Shown here one piece after another: positions 1 through 8,173 of a stretch of DNA of 34,609 nt (within the stretch, counting starts at the first letter, position 1; each line of letters starts with the position of its first letter). The notes below the pieces were generated by a model that saw only the letters and a list, made by a program, of their open reading frames with translations, made no database searches and was not told where the DNA came from. This DNA is from Planctomycetaceae bacterium (GTDB lineage: Bacteria; Planctomycetota; Planctomycetia; Planctomycetales; Planctomycetaceae), in assembly GCA_021732845.1 (NCBI GenBank), contig JAKFUF010000160.1:1-34609 (forward strand). Direction: 5' to 3'. The position numbers were made by a program, and so were the translations under genes.

Positions 1-337
1 GAAACAAGGTCGCGAGCAGGTCGTTCGGGGAAACGGGACGGGACTTGGGAACGTCGCCCATGGCGGCGGACTCTCCGATGATCTGCCCCATCTTCAGGCC
101 GCCGCCGACCAGCACCTGGTTTCCCAATTGCGGCCAATGCTCGCGGCCGCCGTCCTTGTTGATGTGCGGTGACCGGCCGAATTCACCGACGATGGCGAGC
201 AGCACCTGCTCGTCCAGTCCGCGGTCGTACAGGTCTTCAATGAAGACCGAGACGGCGTGGTCGAATTCCGGCGCGAGTTTTCGCATCTCCTCTCGTTGCT
301 TCAAGAGTTCATCCAGCTCCATCCCTCCGCGGGTCAT
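1..337 (-). pseudogene. DUF1501 protein, C-terminal fragment (runs off the left edge)
   Basis: Read on the minus strand, this stretch gives a continuous frame typical of the DUF1501 (sulfatase-like) family common in planctomycetes. It includes GEFGRSPHINKDGGREHWP, then a GGGLKMGQIIG segment and RPVSPNDLLATLF. Full family members have roughly 400-480 residues, usually with a Tat signal and often beside a DUF1549/DUF1553 cytochrome gene. Only about 110 C-terminal residues are present before the homology stops near base 337, where helicase-like sequence begins on the other strand. A methionine codon at 337 could be read as a start, but the N-terminal two thirds are missing. I infer a truncated, probably non-functional remnant. 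Its 3' end lies outside the window. Confidence 0.75.
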
Positions 338-898
338 CCCGTCGTCTGCCTGGACATCGCGACAATGCAGGCGCAGTGTGAACAGTGCAGGGGGAGTTGG
401 CAGAACCCTGTCTCCGCCGGCATCAGCATGGAGTTGGCCAAGACTATCGTCACTGCCACAACCAAACCCGTGAAAATTGCCATCATCACGCCGTATCGCG
501 CACAGGTAAGCTTGCTTCGGCAATTGCTGCGAGCTGAGCGAAATGCCGTCCCCAATCCGTACGGTGGAGATGAAATTGAGGTGGGAACAGTCCATCAGTT
601 TCAGGGAAGTGGTGCCGGTGTCGTGATCTTCGATGTGGTCGACGGCGACGGCCGGGGGGAGTTGGGGAGACTCTTGAGCGATGACGGCGGAATTCGCCTC
701 GTAAATGTGGCAATTACGCGAGCACGGGGAAAGTTCGTCGTGATTGCCGACAGATCCTGGTGCAGCCGGATTCGAATTTCACTACAAAATCGCCTGTTAG
801 GCGGATTGGTCGATGGTGACAGGCAGACGACCACACTGAGCGTGCAGCGGCATTTGCCGAAATTTGAAATTGGCTTTTGTCGGAAACGTCAAATTTGA
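338..898 (+). pseudogene. Superfamily-1 (AAA_12/UPF1-like) helicase, C-terminal fragment
   Basis: The plus frame carries the C-terminal RecA lobe of a DNA2/NAM7/UPF1-type helicase. A GSWQNPVSAG segment is followed by IAIITPYRAQ (motif IV region), EVGTVHQFQGSGAGVVIFD (motif V; the usual HxFQGxE glutamate position is occupied by Ser/Gly) and NVAITRARGKFVVIAD (motif VI with the conserved arginines). Walker A, Walker B and the whole first lobe are absent. The frame stays open upstream to 257, but that part is only the antisense of the DUF1501 fragment, so the open frame is a chimera and not a real start. I infer a 5'-truncated remnant left by a rearrangement, unlikely to be an active helicase. 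Confidence 0.75.
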
Positions 899-940
899 GA
901 TCTGGGATTCCACTGTTGTCGGACACGTCAGATTTGAATT
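875..940 (+). repeat. Two tandem copies of a TTGTCGGA-N2-CGTCA intergenic motif
   Basis: Two imperfect copies, at about 875-913 and 914-940, share TTGTCGGA, CGTCA and ATTTGA. They lie between the helicase remnant and comF. A third copy is at 31994-32025, upstream of the secreted NPCBM protein. Function is unknown. The motif could be a dispersed intergenic repeat or a regulator site. Confidence 0.5.
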
Positions 941-946
941 GCTTCC

Positions 947-1756
947 ATGTGGCAGAATCTCCGCTCAACGATCGCGAACGGATTGGGAGGCTGCCGCCGG
1001 GCCGCTGAAGAGGTGTGGCGCGGTGCCGTGGACTTTGCCTACCCGCCCGCTTGTGCGTCGTGCCTCGGGGATCTGCCGGCGGAGACCTCAAGTACGACCA
1101 CCGAGTTCTGCGATAGCTGTTGGAAGGGGTTGAGCCGGACGCTGGATATGCCCGCTTGTTTGCGGTGCGCGGCGACCATTGGGCCGAACCTGAATCCGGA
1201 CGGCTGTCCAATGTGCCGGAACGAGCACTACCGGTTCGATCGGACACTTCGGTTTGGCGTCTACGATGACGACTTGCGGATCGCCTGTCTGCGGATGAAG
1301 CATGGCGGCGCGCGGCGGCTGATCGCCGGATTGGGATGGGCCTTTCTGGATCGGCATGCGGCCAGTTTGAATGCTGAGCCACTGGATTTGGTGGTCCCCG
1401 TGCCACGCGACTGGAAGCAGCGGTTCTTCGACTCCCACTCTTCTGCGGCAGTGCTGGCGGAAGTCTGGTCGCGGGCATTGAAGGTGCCGCTGGCCCCAGA
1501 CCTGTTGCGGAAAACCCGCCGCACACCGCCGCAGGCACGGCTCGTTCCCTCCATTCGACGGACCAACTTAAAAAACGCCTTTACCGTCCGCCGCGGAGAA
1601 GATTTGACGGGAGCCACGATTCTGCTGGTGGACGATGTGATGACCACCGGCGCGACCGCCAACGAATGCTCCCGCGCCCTGCGCGAAGCGGGAGCCACGC
1701 GCGTTGTGGTTGGCGTACTCGCCCGTGGGCTGGGCCGGCGGGAATTGAACACCTGA
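947..1756 (+). CDS. comF: ComF-like phosphoribosyltransferase
   Basis: The 269-residue protein has the ComF/GntX layout. An N-terminal zinc module has CxxC pairs at C36/C39, C55/C58, C71/C74 and C87/C90. A type I phosphoribosyltransferase domain follows, with the PRPP-binding loop ILLVDDVMTTGATANE at residues 225-240 (two aspartates, then a TTGAT turn) and the usual VVPVPRDWKQRF segment near 149-160. ComF proteins are needed for natural DNA uptake in some bacteria; in others the role is unclear, and the phosphoribosyl acceptor is not known. The length is normal for the family. The ATG at 947 has no clear Shine-Dalgarno. The gene stands alone, between the helicase remnant and the kinase-TIR gene. 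Confidence 0.9.
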   Translation: MWQNLRSTIANGLGGCRRAAEEVWRGAVDFAYPPACASCLGDLPAETSSTTTEFCDSCWKGLSRTLDMPACLRCAATIGPNLNPDGCPMCRNEHYRFDRTLRFGVYDDDLRIACLRMKHGGARRLIAGLGWAFLDRHAASLNAEPLDLVVPVPRDWKQRFFDSHSSAAVLAEVWSRALKVPLAPDLLRKTRRTPPQARLVPSIRRTNLKNAFTVRRGEDLTGATILLVDDVMTTGATANECSRALREAGATRVVVGVLARGLGRRELNT

Positions 1757-1918
1757 ATGCGGTGGCGAAAGTCGGAAGCGGCCGGCTTGGCACTCGGTTT
1801 GCTCTAAATGGCAGTTGCGTGAATCCGTCGCAGAGCCCAATGCCCGGCACTGATGGGAGGCAGTGGATTGTCCTGATCGCCGGTTGTAGCATCAGGGCAG
1901 ATTCTCCACGGCAAACTG

Positions 1919-4900
1919 ATGGCCACCAGCATGAACACCCCTGTCGACTGCCCGCGATGCGGTGCGCCCAATCTCCCGTTAGAGTCCGAATCCTCCGGTA
2001 GACAATTCATCTGTCGATTCTGCCAACATGTGATCTCAATCGGCGTACCGTCCACAAAGCAAACGGCAACAGACGAAACTGTCCTCTCGTCTCCTGGTCA
2101 GGATCAAATTCAACAGAAGTTGCCGAGCCACATCGGGCGGTATCGGATCCTGTCCGAATTGGGCCACGGCGGGACGGGAGCGGTTTACAAGGCCGTGGAC
2201 GAGATGCTGCGACGGGTTGTCGCCCTGAAGGTGCTGAAGCAGGATCTCACCTCAAACGCCGAATTCATCGGACGCTGCCGCCGCCAAATGGCGGCGGTGG
2301 GTCGGCTGGATCATCCCAACATTGTGCGCGCTTTTGATGCTGGTGAAAGCGGAGGCAGGTTTTACGTGGCGACGGAGTATGTTGCCGGCCAGGACCTGCA
2401 CCAGTATCTGGCGTCACGTGGGCGGCTGCCTCTGCACGTGGCCTGCGACTTCATCCGGCAGGCTGCCCTCGGCCTGCAGCAGGCCCACGAAAACCGCCTT
2501 GTCCACCGGGACATCAAACCCTCACACCTGCTGCTGAGCATTCAGGGACAGGTCAAGATTCTGGACCTGGGGCTGGCGTGGCTTTCGAGGATTGCGGGCG
2601 AAGACGGGCCGGTCGCCGAACTCTCCCACGAGACTTGCCTGGGGACGCCCGACTACATGGCTCCCGAACAGTGGGAATCGCTGAATGAAGTTGACGGCCT
2701 GGCGGATCTGTATTCGCTCGGTTGCACGCTGTTCGCTCTTCTGGCGGGCCGCCCACCATTCGCCGAGGCCACAACAATTCCGGCCAAGGCTGTGGCTCAT
2801 ATGCGGTCACCCGCCCCTGATGTCCGCAGATTCGCCCCGGAAGTTCCCGCAGCGGTTGCGGTATTGATCAACCGGCTCCTCGCCAAGGAGCGGGACCAGC
2901 GGCCCGCTTCAGCCGCCGAAGTGGCGACCATCCTCAGCCCGTTTTGCAGACCTATCGCCCCGCCCGCGAATGCTCCAGAAAGTTCCACGTCATCTCCGCC
3001 AAAGGCACTCCGGGAAATCCAGCCCTTGGCGAGTGAACCAAAATCTCTGAAGGACATTCTAAACAGCGAGAGTGTTGATCGAGAGCACGAGCTGAATCTG
3101 AGCGAGGCGCTTTCACTGATCAATGACGATGTCAGCGCTGACGATCCTGCGGACGCATCGGACGCGACGGGATGCTCAATTCCCATGGCCTCAGTTGCAG
3201 GCCCTGAAAAACCAGGGAGAAGTGAGTCAAGCCGTAAACTCGACGAAAATGTTCAGTTCACCGTCTACCGTCCGCATCGCATTGGCCCCGACAAATGGTA
3301 TCCGCTCCTGGCGTTTGCGCACCTCGACAAGAACCCGCCTGATGCGCCGAAAGACCAGCCCGACCCGTTGCAGGAGGTGCGACGGCAGGCCGCGCGGGTG
3401 CTGGGGCCGCAAGCCAAGGATTATGCCAACACCACGCAGGACAGCCTGCAAGCCGTCCCGCGCGAAGGCGAACTGACTTTCATCCCTCAAGTCGAAGGCA
3501 TTGAATTCAATCCTCGGAGCCAGACCGTTCTTTGGCTGGAACCAGTTCATCGAGTCGAGTTCCGCATGAAGGCCCACCCGGTCACAGCCGAGACCACACG
3601 GAGGGGCCGGGTTAGCATTTTCCTGGGCGCGATCATTCTGGCGGATGTGCCGATCCGTATCACGGTCGGTGAAACGGCTCCAGAAGCCACCCAGACACCA
3701 ACGCTCATGGCCGACTCGGCAAAGCCGTATCGAAAGATCTTCGCGTCCTACTCGCACAAGGATCTGGAAATCGTTGAACAGTTCGAACATTTTGTCCAAA
3801 CACTCGGCGATCGTTACTTGCGGGACTGGCGCGAACTGCGTTCCGGTGAGAATTGGAATGACCGCCTGCTGAGGATGATTGAGGAAGCCGACGTGTTTCA
3901 GTTGTTTTGGTCGCAGCACTCAATGCGGTCTGAGTTCGTTCGCCGGGAGTGGGTTCATGCCATCTCACTGACGCACAAGGGACCGGGTTTCATCCGACCA
4001 ACCTATTGGGAGGATCCTTTTCCAAAGGATGATGCCGACAACTTACCGCCCCCCGAATTGCTGCAGTTGCATTTCACCAAGCTCGGGCAAATGAATGAAT
4101 CTGCGCCCGAGGCCGTTGCGGCACCGCCGAACTTGGCGGAGGCGACAAGTGGCTACTACATACAATCTCAACGAACCGGAAAGGTAGTTGGCCCCTTCAC
4201 CTTGGAGCAATTGAAAGATCTGAGACGAAGAGGGCAATTGAGTCAGTTTCACAATATTTCGCTTGATCGCCACACATGGAACCCTTGCATAAGCCTGGCC
4301 CAAGTCTTTGTTGAATACGACTCAGACACGATCAGCGAGGGGACGGCCACTGAAGCACAAACTGAGCCAAAAATCGATAACGGCCACCATCCCCAACGTA
4401 TAGGATCGGGGCCGGTAAAATTCCGATGTATTCATTGCCGCCAGCTTTTGGGAATCTCCCGCAAGAAGATGGGGCAGACCACGGAATGCCCGACTTGCGG
4501 CAGGACTATCCTGGTTCCCACGGAAGATGGTGACGCACGAACGGCACCGGCTCCGGTCATGCGGTCAGTGCGGTTCGATCAGAACCCAAATCCCGCGGCC
4601 AGCCGCGAGGCGATGTGGGTCACGCCCGAGGCCGTCCCCACACCGCCGCCGCTCCCTTCAGCGCATGTTCCCGTTCATTCCCTGCCGCCCACCCACCGCG
4701 GGGCGAAGCCGACAAGCTTCGCCCCGCGAGAAGATGATGATCTGGGTACGCCGGTTCCTTTATTGGATCCCTCCCCCTTTTCTGACTTGCCCAACCAGGG
4801 AGCATGGGGCAAATCAATGCCGGCAGCACCCAATGCCGTCAAGTCGCGTCAGGCGCAAAAGCGACTGGGTTTGGTTGGCCTCCTGTTCGCAATGGCGGTT

Positions 4901-5023
4901 GTCATCGGCTTCTTGATTGTTGTCGGAATCGTGGTCCTGTTGTTCTTGACTCCCTCGAACTCATCGAGCGAAAGTGAACCAGCCAACAAGGCCCTCGATC
5001 GACACTCAGACAACGCCCGTTAA
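1919..5023 (+). CDS. Kinase-TIR-GYF-like-zinc-ribbon membrane protein
   Basis: The 1034-residue protein has these parts in order: a zinc ribbon (CPRC at 11-14, CRFC at 32-35); a Ser/Thr kinase domain, about 75-340; a beta-rich domain, about 444-583, that I do not recognise; a TIR domain, about 603-700, starting KIFASYSHKD; a GYF_2-like domain, about 745-798; a second zinc ribbon (CIHC 837-840, CPTC 857-860); a Pro-rich linker; and one C-terminal membrane helix, about 984-1010. This puts nearly the whole protein in the cytoplasm. The kinase keeps the Gly-rich loop, K104, HRD (197-199) and DLG (216-218). The alpha-C glutamate position is Q123 and the catalytic-loop asparagine is H204, so activity is doubtful. 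TIR keeps a candidate catalytic E677 in SEFVRREW, which argues for NAD cleavage as in known TIR effectors. A role as a signalling or defence sensor is inference. Confidence 0.85.
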   Translation: MATSMNTPVDCPRCGAPNLPLESESSGRQFICRFCQHVISIGVPSTKQTATDETVLSSPGQDQIQQKLPSHIGRYRILSELGHGGTGAVYKAVDEMLRRVVALKVLKQDLTSNAEFIGRCRRQMAAVGRLDHPNIVRAFDAGESGGRFYVATEYVAGQDLHQYLASRGRLPLHVACDFIRQAALGLQQAHENRLVHRDIKPSHLLLSIQGQVKILDLGLAWLSRIAGEDGPVAELSHETCLGTPDYMAPEQWESLNEVDGLADLYSLGCTLFALLAGRPPFAEATTIPAKAVAHMRSPAPDVRRFAPEVPAAVAVLINRLLAKERDQRPASAAEVATILSPFCRPIAPPANAPESSTSSPPKALREIQPLASEPKSLKDILNSESVDREHELNLSEALSLINDDVSADDPADASDATGCSIPMASVAGPEKPGRSESSRKLDENVQFTVYRPHRIGPDKWYPLLAFAHLDKNPPDAPKDQPDPLQEVRRQAARVLGPQAKDYANTTQDSLQAVPREGELTFIPQVEGIEFNPRSQTVLWLEPVHRVEFRMKAHPVTAETTRRGRVSIFLGAIILADVPIRITVGETAPEATQTPTLMADSAKPYRKIFASYSHKDLEIVEQFEHFVQTLGDRYLRDWRELRSGENWNDRLLRMIEEADVFQLFWSQHSMRSEFVRREWVHAISLTHKGPGFIRPTYWEDPFPKDDADNLPPPELLQLHFTKLGQMNESAPEAVAAPPNLAEATSGYYIQSQRTGKVVGPFTLEQLKDLRRRGQLSQFHNISLDRHTWNPCISLAQVFVEYDSDTISEGTATEAQTEPKIDNGHHPQRIGSGPVKFRCIHCRQLLGISRKKMGQTTECPTCGRTILVPTEDGDARTAPAPVMRSVRFDQNPNPAASREAMWVTPEAVPTPPPLPSAHVPVHSLPPTHRGAKPTSFAPREDDDLGTPVPLLDPSPFSDLPNQGAWGKSMPAAPNAVKSRQAQKRLGLVGLLFAMAVVIGFLIVVGIVVLLFLTPSNSSSESEPANKALDRHSDNAR

Positions 5024-5070
5024 ATCGCTGCAAGTTGGCCAGGCGCTGGTTCACGGCGCGTCATGGGCCG

Positions 5071-5087
5071 CGATCACCCGGTGATCG
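5071..5087. terminator. 17-bp palindrome between convergent genes
   Basis: CGATCACC and GGTGATCG pair perfectly around a single C. The site lies in the 72-bp gap between the stop of the kinase-TIR gene and the stop of the minus-strand gene at 5096. A role as a shared terminator is possible from its position, but there is no T-tract on either strand and the one-base loop is too tight for a normal hairpin. Confidence 0.3.
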
Positions 5088-5095
5088 AGCGGCAT

Positions 5096-5638
5096 TCATC
5101 GGCTCAGCACCTGAAACGGCGCGGGATCGTCGGTCTCCAGATCCATGTCGTGCCGGAAGCCCACCAGTTTGCGGCCCAGCGCTGCTGTCAGGTCGTAGAG
5201 GTAATCGACCTCGCTGTCGTCGATTTGCTTCTGCCGCAACTCTTTCAAGAGTTCATGGGTGATCGCCGGGACATTTCCGTTGACCGTTGGCTGCTGGCTT
5301 CGGCTCTCGCAGTCGTATTGGATCGACCAGGCGAGGTCCCCGTTTTTGAAGCAGATCAGGTCAGTCGCCATTACCGTGTCCGAACACCAGAAGTACAGCG
5401 TCTCATGACCATCGTCGGACAGAGACTGCGCCAGCGTGGCATCCAGTTCTCCAAAATTGTCAGTGCCGTCGGCGATCAGCACCACCCAGGCACCATGAGT
5501 CCCGGCGGAAAGCTCCAACAGGTAAAAGCCGACGTCGGGAAACTCGTGACGTTCGCCCGTGAGGCGGCGGCCGGAGACATCAATCAGTTCTGCCGTTGAG
5601 GTGCCAGCGCGTGCAATCCAAGAGACTCGGAATCCCAT
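5096..5638 (-). CDS. Hypothetical protein, 180 residues
   Basis: I do not recognise a family. The protein has no membrane segment or signal peptide. The first half looks mostly beta (for example GFYLLELSAG and GAWVVLIADG). A middle stretch with aromatic and acidic residues (LYFWCSDTVMATDLICFKNGDLAWSIQYDCE) is followed by a more helical acidic part (ITHELLKELRQKQIDDSEVDYLYDLTAALGRKL). The alternation resembles small cytoplasmic alpha/beta proteins, and no catalytic motif stands out. The frame is open with codon use like its neighbours, and the antisense frames look like shadows. It lies downstream of the SWIM-like gene on the same strand, but a 177-bp gap with an inverted repeat separates them, so they are probably not one transcript. 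Confidence 0.6.
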   Translation of the reverse strand: MGFRVSWIARAGTSTAELIDVSGRRLTGERHEFPDVGFYLLELSAGTHGAWVVLIADGTDNFGELDATLAQSLSDDGHETLYFWCSDTVMATDLICFKNGDLAWSIQYDCESRSQQPTVNGNVPAITHELLKELRQKQIDDSEVDYLYDLTAALGRKLVGFRHDMDLETDDPAPFQVLSR

Positions 5639-5720
5639 CGTGTTTGTGCCTGTTCACTCGTAGGGAAATTTGATGCATGAGGGCAATTCCGTCCCCCGTG
5701 ATTGCATGGAAATGACGAGC

Positions 5721-5782
5721 CACGGATTGAACACGGATGCTGCACGATGATGACATCCCGCCAATTCCGTGTTTCATCCGTG
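5721..5782. repeat. Imperfect inverted repeat CACGGATTGAACACGGAT / ATTCCGTGTTTCATCCGTG
   Basis: Arms at 5721-5738 and 5764-5782 are nearly complementary, with a 25-nt loop. The element sits just past the stop of the SWIM-like gene (minus strand) and before the next minus gene. It could act as a transcription stop or be a dispersed palindromic repeat. No T-tract follows. Confidence 0.5.
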
Positions 5783-5815
5783 TCTTAACTTAAATTTATC
5801 GATTCTTCCAAGCCC

Positions 5816-8173
5816 TTAAATCAGTGCCGCCGCCTGGCAGTGCAGGCGGTACAGATAAAAACTCCACAGGACATCCGGGGCGGGGCTGTCGCGGTGGCGT
5901 GCGTCATTGAGGATCACCGGACCACAGTGTTGGGCGGCGCGTTGCAGGGCGGTTGACAGTTCACGTAGTCCACCGCGGTCCAGCTTGTCCGCCAGTTCGG
6001 TCAATCGCTGTCGCGACTCGTCACCCGCCCCACGGACTCCGCTTTCGGCCAGGCGTCTCAGGGCCTGGTCGACATCCAGCAGTTGCAGTTTGACTCCCCG
6101 CGGCAGGCGGTCCGAGGCGTCCTGCGCGGGAGCATCGTCGCCGTACACGTCGGCGTGTGCGGTGAGCGTGGTGGCGATGCGGTTGCGGCGGTGCTTTTCG
6201 CGCAGGCGTTCCAGCAGGGCCGCTTGTCGACGTTCAATGCGGTCCTGGTCGAACGCCGGGTTGAGCACCCGGTCACCGCGTGGCGTGCCCGCGCTGAGCA
6301 GGGCGAGCGGTTCGAGGGTGAGCCCTTCGGCACCAAGCATGACACGGCCGACAATGCCTTCGAGGCGGTCGACTTCCGGATTCACCGATTCGAAAAAGCT
6401 GATGGCGGGCTCGTTGACGGTGAGCCACGGGAGTGAGAGGAGCAACACGTCTCCTTGGTCGTCGTACAGCGGCCAGACCAGACGCTGCAGCAGCTCGTCG
6501 AAGACCCGTTCGCCCCAGCGCGCCGGCCGCACAACCACGATCTGGTCCAGTGGCTCAACGGCCCGCAGGCCGAGCGGCACCGCCTTGCCGGCCAGTTCGG
6601 CGAGCGCCGTCCAACTGCGGAAATCACGGTCTCCGAACTCAGCTTGCGTGGCTCCCGAAACGTTCACTGTCGGCCCCGCCAGCATCGCAGTCGTCTGCTG
6701 CGACGACGACAGCCGGCCCTGGGCGTTCGCCTTCACATTTTGCAGTTTGAAGGCACTACGGCTGATCCGTTCGGGTGCACCGGCCCCCCACGGCGAAGAT
6801 GTCGTGTAGACGGTATGGACATCCCAGCCAGCCGTATTAGCGGAGGGCCGGCTCTCACCCCAGCTCCAGAACCGTTTTCGGTCCACGTCCCAAAACAGCA
6901 CCGACAACCCTTCAAACCCCGAAGCGGTGACCCACGGCCAGCAGCCGACGCCGACGAGGTTCATCTCACCGATCGTTTCATACTCGGACCGGTGCTGCCC
7001 GGCGAGCGTCAGCGATGGCCGCCCGGCAGCGCTGAGGGCGCGGGTCAGGGCATAGGCGGTGGCAAGCTGGTCCAGCAGCCGGCCCACATCGCCCGCGGCA
7101 TCACGGCGCAAGATCAAATCAATCTCTTCGGCCAGCGCGCGTAGCAGCCGTGCCAGCCGCGGCAGGTTGGCCCCGATCGCCGAGACCGACAGCGTGAACA
7201 ACCGCTGCACCATCCGGTCCGAAGGGTGGGCGAGGCCCGTGGAGATCATCCCTTCGGCCAGGTCGCGCGTGGCTTCCAGCACCTGCTCCCGGCTCCGCAA
7301 CGCGCCGCCCTTTTCTTCCGGCAGGGCCGCCTCCGGTTCCTCCAGGGTTCTACCAGCCTGCTGCCAGATGGCGAACACGGCCAGCACCACCCAGCGCTTG
7401 TGAAAGGCCCGTGGCGCGGTGGTGAGAAACTCATCCAGCAGTTTTGAGAGCGACCGGATGCTGGGTGGCGGCAGCAGCCGGGCCTCGATTTCGTGCTGGA
7501 CAAACCGCACGGTCAACTGGACGCCATGTACGACTTCCGCCTGCAAGCCGGTCTGCTCCGCTGACTGGGCCTCTTTCACAATCGACTTCCCGGCCCACTT
7601 GGCGAGATCCTCCAAGGCGGCGTCCCGGAGCCACCGCAGCGCGTTTTCGACCTCCGGAGTCATGGACGGCGGCGCATGCGAGGACGCCGCGGCAGGAGGG
7701 CGAGGCTCCTGCCGAGCCGTGATGGACGGGAGGCGTGCATCCCGTGGCGATTCCGGAGGGCCATCCTCTGGCGGTGCCGGTGTGGACGATCCAACGCCTT
7801 CACGATCCGCGGCTTGGCAGGTGCCGCGCCCTCCCGCGGCGTCGACCGGCGTTGCGGGCACCGCTGATGGAGCGACAGCGGCCAGCAGCCAGTTGTCCCG
7901 CAGATAAATCGTCGCCGCCAGAATCTGCCGGGTGATTCCCGTGGCTTTCGTGTCATCCTTGGCTTTGGCCGGACCCGCGACAGGCATGAACACCGTCCAG
8001 CCCGGACCGCAGACCTGCAGGTCGGCGTCGCGCTCTTCCACCGACAGGCTGCCGCCTTCTTCCAGATCCTTCATCGCTCGGCGCACGAGGCCCTTGTTGG
8101 CCAGAGCCACGAGGCCGGGCTCGTCGAAGGTGGACAGGATCTGCCGCAGCCGCGCGCGGTCGTCGGGTGTCAT
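5816..8173 (-). CDS. Large SWIM-like partner of the VWA protein (YehQ position)
   Basis: This 785-residue protein starts at an ATG that overlaps the VWA stop by 4 nt (ATGA), which decides the start even though the frame is open further upstream. Residues 1-95 look like the entry part of SWIM zinc-finger proteins. At residues 48-92, where a SWIM protein would show CxCx(n)CxH, only one cysteine (C55) remains, so zinc binding is probably lost. Residues about 100-190 are a low-complexity Pro/Ala linker encoded partly by palindromic repeat DNA. The rest is a mixed helical and beta region with no catalytic motif I can name. In E. coli the gene after yehP is the SWIM gene yehQ, so order supports the assignment. 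The MoxR ATPase usual in such operons is not in the window. The family call is inference. Confidence 0.6.
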   Translation of the reverse strand: MTPDDRARLRQILSTFDEPGLVALANKGLVRRAMKDLEEGGSLSVEERDADLQVCGPGWTVFMPVAGPAKAKDDTKATGITRQILAATIYLRDNWLLAAVAPSAVPATPVDAAGGRGTCQAADREGVGSSTPAPPEDGPPESPRDARLPSITARQEPRPPAAASSHAPPSMTPEVENALRWLRDAALEDLAKWAGKSIVKEAQSAEQTGLQAEVVHGVQLTVRFVQHEIEARLLPPPSIRSLSKLLDEFLTTAPRAFHKRWVVLAVFAIWQQAGRTLEEPEAALPEEKGGALRSREQVLEATRDLAEGMISTGLAHPSDRMVQRLFTLSVSAIGANLPRLARLLRALAEEIDLILRRDAAGDVGRLLDQLATAYALTRALSAAGRPSLTLAGQHRSEYETIGEMNLVGVGCWPWVTASGFEGLSVLFWDVDRKRFWSWGESRPSANTAGWDVHTVYTTSSPWGAGAPERISRSAFKLQNVKANAQGRLSSSQQTTAMLAGPTVNVSGATQAEFGDRDFRSWTALAELAGKAVPLGLRAVEPLDQIVVVRPARWGERVFDELLQRLVWPLYDDQGDVLLLSLPWLTVNEPAISFFESVNPEVDRLEGIVGRVMLGAEGLTLEPLALLSAGTPRGDRVLNPAFDQDRIERRQAALLERLREKHRRNRIATTLTAHADVYGDDAPAQDASDRLPRGVKLQLLDVDQALRRLAESGVRGAGDESRQRLTELADKLDRGGLRELSTALQRAAQHCGPVILNDARHRDSPAPDVLWSFYLYRLHCQAAALI
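7691..7713. repeat. In-frame palindrome inside the SWIM-like gene
   Basis: GGCAGGAG and CTCCTGCC form perfect 8-bp arms around a 7-nt loop, inside a coding stretch (about 7676-7860) that also has GGGAGG/CCTCCC-rich text typical of intergenic palindromic repeats. It encodes the low-complexity linker of the protein. I infer that a repeat inserted without breaking the frame. Confidence 0.5.

Noticed and set aside
257-898. Open frame read as one 213-residue protein
   Set aside because: Its first 27 codons are the antisense of the DUF1501 fragment; only the part after about 338 has helicase homology.
714-1538. Long minus-strand frame opposite comF
   Set aside because: It covers the helicase remnant and comF in antisense; composition is low-complexity Arg/Ser/Pro, as in shadows of high-GC genes.
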